Source of the DNA: Bacteroidia bacterium
GTDB taxonomy: Bacteria > Bacteroidota > Bacteroidia > Flavobacteriales_E > Vicingaceae
Assembly (NCBI GenBank): GCA_030433355.1
Contig: JAUIMG010000023.1
Location: 1 to 32,357 of the forward strand
Length of the DNA: 32,357 bases
Direction: 5' to 3'
The notes under the pieces are model-generated. The model did no database searches. It was not told where the DNA came from and saw only the letters and a list, made by a program, of their open reading frames with translations. Positions 30,814 to 32,357 of the stretch are shown here, piece by piece (the first letter of the stretch is position 1; each line of letters begins with the position of its first letter). A program made the position numbers and the translations under genes.

Positions 30814-31377
30814 ATGAGTAAAGAGCAAATATGGATAGAAGCAGGATACCAGACTTTTGCTTTTGAAGGTCCGCAAGCAATACGAATTGAAAAGTTGGCG
30901 AAAACAGTTCAAAAGAATAAATCTTCCTTTTACCATTTCTTTGCCGACTTGGAGGTATTTACTAAACGCTTATTGGACTTTCATTTAATACAAGCGAAAG
31001 TAATGAGTGACAAAGAATCAAATGCTCAGAATGAAAAGGAATTAACTCAAATAATCCTTGAACATAAACTTGACCTGCTCTTCAATCGCCAGTTAAGAAT
31101 TCATAGAGATAATTCTGATTTTCAGACCTGCTTTATCAAAACCAATGAGATTTCTTTACCAGGGTTTATGCCAATATGGAAAAAAGTAATTGATTTAAAT
31201 GAAAATAACCATTTGGCTCAATTGGTATTGATGCTCAGTATAGAAAACTTTTTTCTTCAAATCACTGATGAGACATTGAATTCAAGTTGGATTGCCGCAT
31301 ATTTTGACAAAATTAGAGAAATGGTCAAACTATTTAAAAGAACTAATTCTATTCCTGTAATGGACGGAGGCGTCTAA
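30814..31377 (+). CDS. TetR/AcrR-like transcriptional regulator
   Basis: A 187-residue protein with an N-terminal TetR helix-turn-helix: QIWIEAGYQTFAFEGPQ, then AIRIEKLAKTVQKNKSSFYH with the recognition helix ending in FYHFF, and DLEVFTKRLL. The remaining 140 residues are the helical ligand domain, which in this family is not conserved and gives no ligand. The usual first helix is a little short at the N-terminus, but no earlier start is plausible because the attC-like element lies directly upstream. A perfect palindrome at 31404-31423, between this gene and the following membrane protein, is a good operator candidate. The three genes are compact and likely one transcript or two. Confidence 0.85.
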   Translation: MSKEQIWIEAGYQTFAFEGPQAIRIEKLAKTVQKNKSSFYHFFADLEVFTKRLLDFHLIQAKVMSDKESNAQNEKELTQIILEHKLDLLFNRQLRIHRDNSDFQTCFIKTNEISLPGFMPIWKKVIDLNENNHLAQLVLMLSIENFFLQITDETLNSSWIAAYFDKIREMVKLFKRTNSIPVMDGGV

Positions 31378-31403
31378 AATAACTGATGATTCAAACTTAA
31401 ATT

Positions 31404-31423
31404 TGACCTAATCAAATAGGTCA
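31404..31423. promoter_or_regulatory. Operator-like palindrome upstream of the membrane protein gene
   Basis: TGACCTA (31404-31410), spacer ATCAAA, TAGGTCA (31417-31423): perfect 7-bp arms, the size and form of a TetR-family operator. A second palindrome TCAAA-N6-TTTGA (31391-31406) overlaps it. It lies 3 nt ahead of the ATG at 31427 and directly after the regulator gene. Confidence 0.55.
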
Positions 31424-31426
31424 GAT

Positions 31427-31867
31427 ATGAAAATTCCGTTTTACAGAACACAAAAATTCCATAAAAAGTATTTAAAGGTAACCGCATTCGTTGTTGGGTC
31501 ATTTGGCCCTATATTTTTCCTAGGCACTATGCTTAATAGTTCAGAGGCTGCACGTTGGACATTGGACTTTTTAAGTTGGCCAATAGACGGTGTTCAAGTT
31601 TATACTGAACCTACAACAAGGTTTTTATCTGCACTGACGGGAGGCTTTCTATTTGGATGGGGAGTAATGATATGGTGCTTATCGATTTGGGTTTACGATA
31701 AAGCCCCTGAATTTGTAAGGCGCAGTGTCCTTATTGGTTTACTCTCTTGGTTTGTTTTGGATAGTGCAGGGTCAATTGCTTCAGGAAATCATTCAAACGC
31801 AATTTTCAATATAATAGTACTTCTATTGGCAATTGGACCTATGTGGTTGCCAATTAAGGAAAAATGA
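31427..31867 (+). CDS. Hypothetical multi-pass membrane protein
   Basis: A 146-residue protein that I do not recognise, with four hydrophobic segments: VTAFVVGSFGPIFFLGTML near 19-37, FLSALTGGFLFGWGVMIWCL near 67-86, VLIGLLSWFVLDSAGSIAS near 101-119, and FNIIVLLLAIGPMWLP near 126-141. The N-terminus KIPFYRTQKFHKKYLK is basic and probably cytoplasmic. It begins just after the operator-like palindrome and ends in an ATGA overlap with the next membrane protein gene. The context suggests a regulated membrane pair whose job is unknown; it is too small for a known transporter type. Confidence 0.75.
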   Translation: MKIPFYRTQKFHKKYLKVTAFVVGSFGPIFFLGTMLNSSEAARWTLDFLSWPIDGVQVYTEPTTRFLSALTGGFLFGWGVMIWCLSIWVYDKAPEFVRRSVLIGLLSWFVLDSAGSIASGNHSNAIFNIIVLLLAIGPMWLPIKEK

Positions 31868-32235
31868 TAAATAAAATAAATATGAAACAAGAAAACAAAC
31901 ATTACTTTCTAAAAGGACTCTTAATAATCCAGACACTTGGTTTATTAATCTATACAGTTATCGCAATTCAAAATGATGGATTCAGTTTTCTCGAAAGAGC
32001 AATAGAGTTTGCAATGTCTATGACGTGGATGGGCCAATTTGCATTGGATTTTCAATGTTACTTAATGCTTTCTGCCCTATGGGTAGCTTGGCGAAATAAG
32101 TTCTCTATTAAATCGATTCTATTCGCAGTAATTGCACTGATTCTAGGAATAATTGTTTTTGCACCTTATTTACTTTATCTCTTAACGAAAGAAAAAGGTG
32201 ACTTGAAAAGAGTTCTAATTGGGGATAGGGAATAA
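31864..32235 (+). CDS. Hypothetical membrane protein
   Basis: A 123-residue protein with three or four hydrophobic stretches: GLLIIQTLGLLIYTVIAIQ near 18-36, a middle segment MSMTWMGQFALDFQCYLMLS near 51-70 with conserved-looking charged and aromatic residues, and ILFAVIALILGIIVFAPYLL near 85-104. I do not recognise it with confidence. The start at 31864 overlaps the previous stop by 4 bp (ATGA), typical of coupling; an alternative ATG at 31882 would remove six residues. Its stop is 4 nt before the TACCGCCAAC boundary element, so the unit ends very tightly. Confidence 0.75.
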   Translation: MINKINMKQENKHYFLKGLLIIQTLGLLIYTVIAIQNDGFSFLERAIEFAMSMTWMGQFALDFQCYLMLSALWVAWRNKFSIKSILFAVIALILGIIVFAPYLLYLLTKEKGDLKRVLIGDRE

Positions 32236-32239
32236 AAAC

Positions 32240-32263
32240 TACCGCCAACAAAGAACTGTGCTA
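32240..32263 (+). repeat. Inverted boundary element at the right edge of the three-gene unit
   Basis: TACCGCCAAC (32240-32249) and GTGCTA (32258-32263) are the inverse complement of GTTGGCGGTA and TAGCAC at the left edge. The central bases differ. A further partial pairing, GCTAAAATC (32261-32269) with GATTTAGC (32341-32348), could be the start of a second palindrome that leaves the window. Confidence 0.6.
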
Positions 32264-32294
32264 AAATCCAAATAGAATATCCTTTATTTTAAAT

Positions 32295-32357
32295 TTAAAT
32301 TGGTTTCATTCCTTTATAAGTTTCATCATACATTAATCCTGATTTAGCTATTGCAAA
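32295..32357 (-). CDS. C-terminal fragment of a convergent gene (truncated by window edge)
   Basis: The - strand is open from the right window edge to a TAA at 32295-32297, encoding FAIAKSGLMYDETYKGMKPI. Codon use looks natural, but only 20 residues are visible and no family can be named. It is convergent with the three-gene unit. It may be a chance open frame. Confidence 0.4.
   Translation of the reverse strand, partial: FAIAKSGLMYDETYKGMKPI

Overview
This window looks like the chromosome of an AT-rich member of the Bacteroidota, most likely Flavobacteriales or a close relative. The evidence is two proteins with type IX secretion (T9SS) C-terminal sorting domains, SprB repeats, a CarboxypepD_reg/plug/beta-barrel outer-membrane receptor, a Bacteroidota-type tmRNA tag (GDNNYALAA), and several TTG-N(15-20)-TAnnTTyG promoters, the form used by the Bacteroidota housekeeping sigma factor. 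Species cannot be told from the sequence alone.

Layout. 1-5 kb: the 3' end of one T9SS cargo gene, then a 1493-residue repeat-built surface protein ending at a strong terminator. 5-10.3 kb (+): a universal stress protein, an outer-membrane beta-barrel receptor, an SGNH-hydrolase lipoprotein, the tRNA methylthiotransferase mtaB and a small basic protein. 10.3-13.3 kb (-): a PhoH ATPase, purC and a flavin/2Fe-2S reductase in one tight operon. This operon is divided from a + strand operon (SAM hydroxide adenosyltransferase, ABM-fold protein, GT2 glycosyltransferase, LOG-family hydrolase) by two interlocked divergent promoters. 16.1-19 kb: a two-module M16 peptidase.

19.0-21.9 kb is the most unusual part. 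The tmRNA gene (ssrA) is followed by a dense set of hairpin repeats with covarying arms, a small GIY-YIG nuclease gene, a 49-bp direct repeat, a 49-residue PspC-like membrane protein, a TPR protein, and then the second copy of the direct repeat. That second copy runs into an exact 14-bp copy of the tmRNA 3' end followed by a terminator-like hairpin. This arrangement resembles an old integration at the ssrA 3' end, and/or a REP-like hairpin family paired with a GIY-YIG nuclease.

22-26 kb: an unrecognised secreted protein, a Tat-signal pirin, and a DUF898 (YjgN)-M48 peptidase operon. 26.3-30.7 kb (+): two tandem PPK2 polyphosphate kinases, an MscS channel, a small membrane protein, a class IV aminotransferase and an overlapping P-loop sulfotransferase-like protein.

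30.7-32.3 kb is a compact three-gene unit: a TetR-like regulator and two membrane proteins, with a perfect operator-like palindrome between regulator and targets. Inverted GTTGGCGGTA / TACCGCCAAC elements bound it. The left boundary is also an imperfect palindrome resembling an integron attC site, so the unit may be a mobile cassette. The tail of a convergent gene runs off the right edge.
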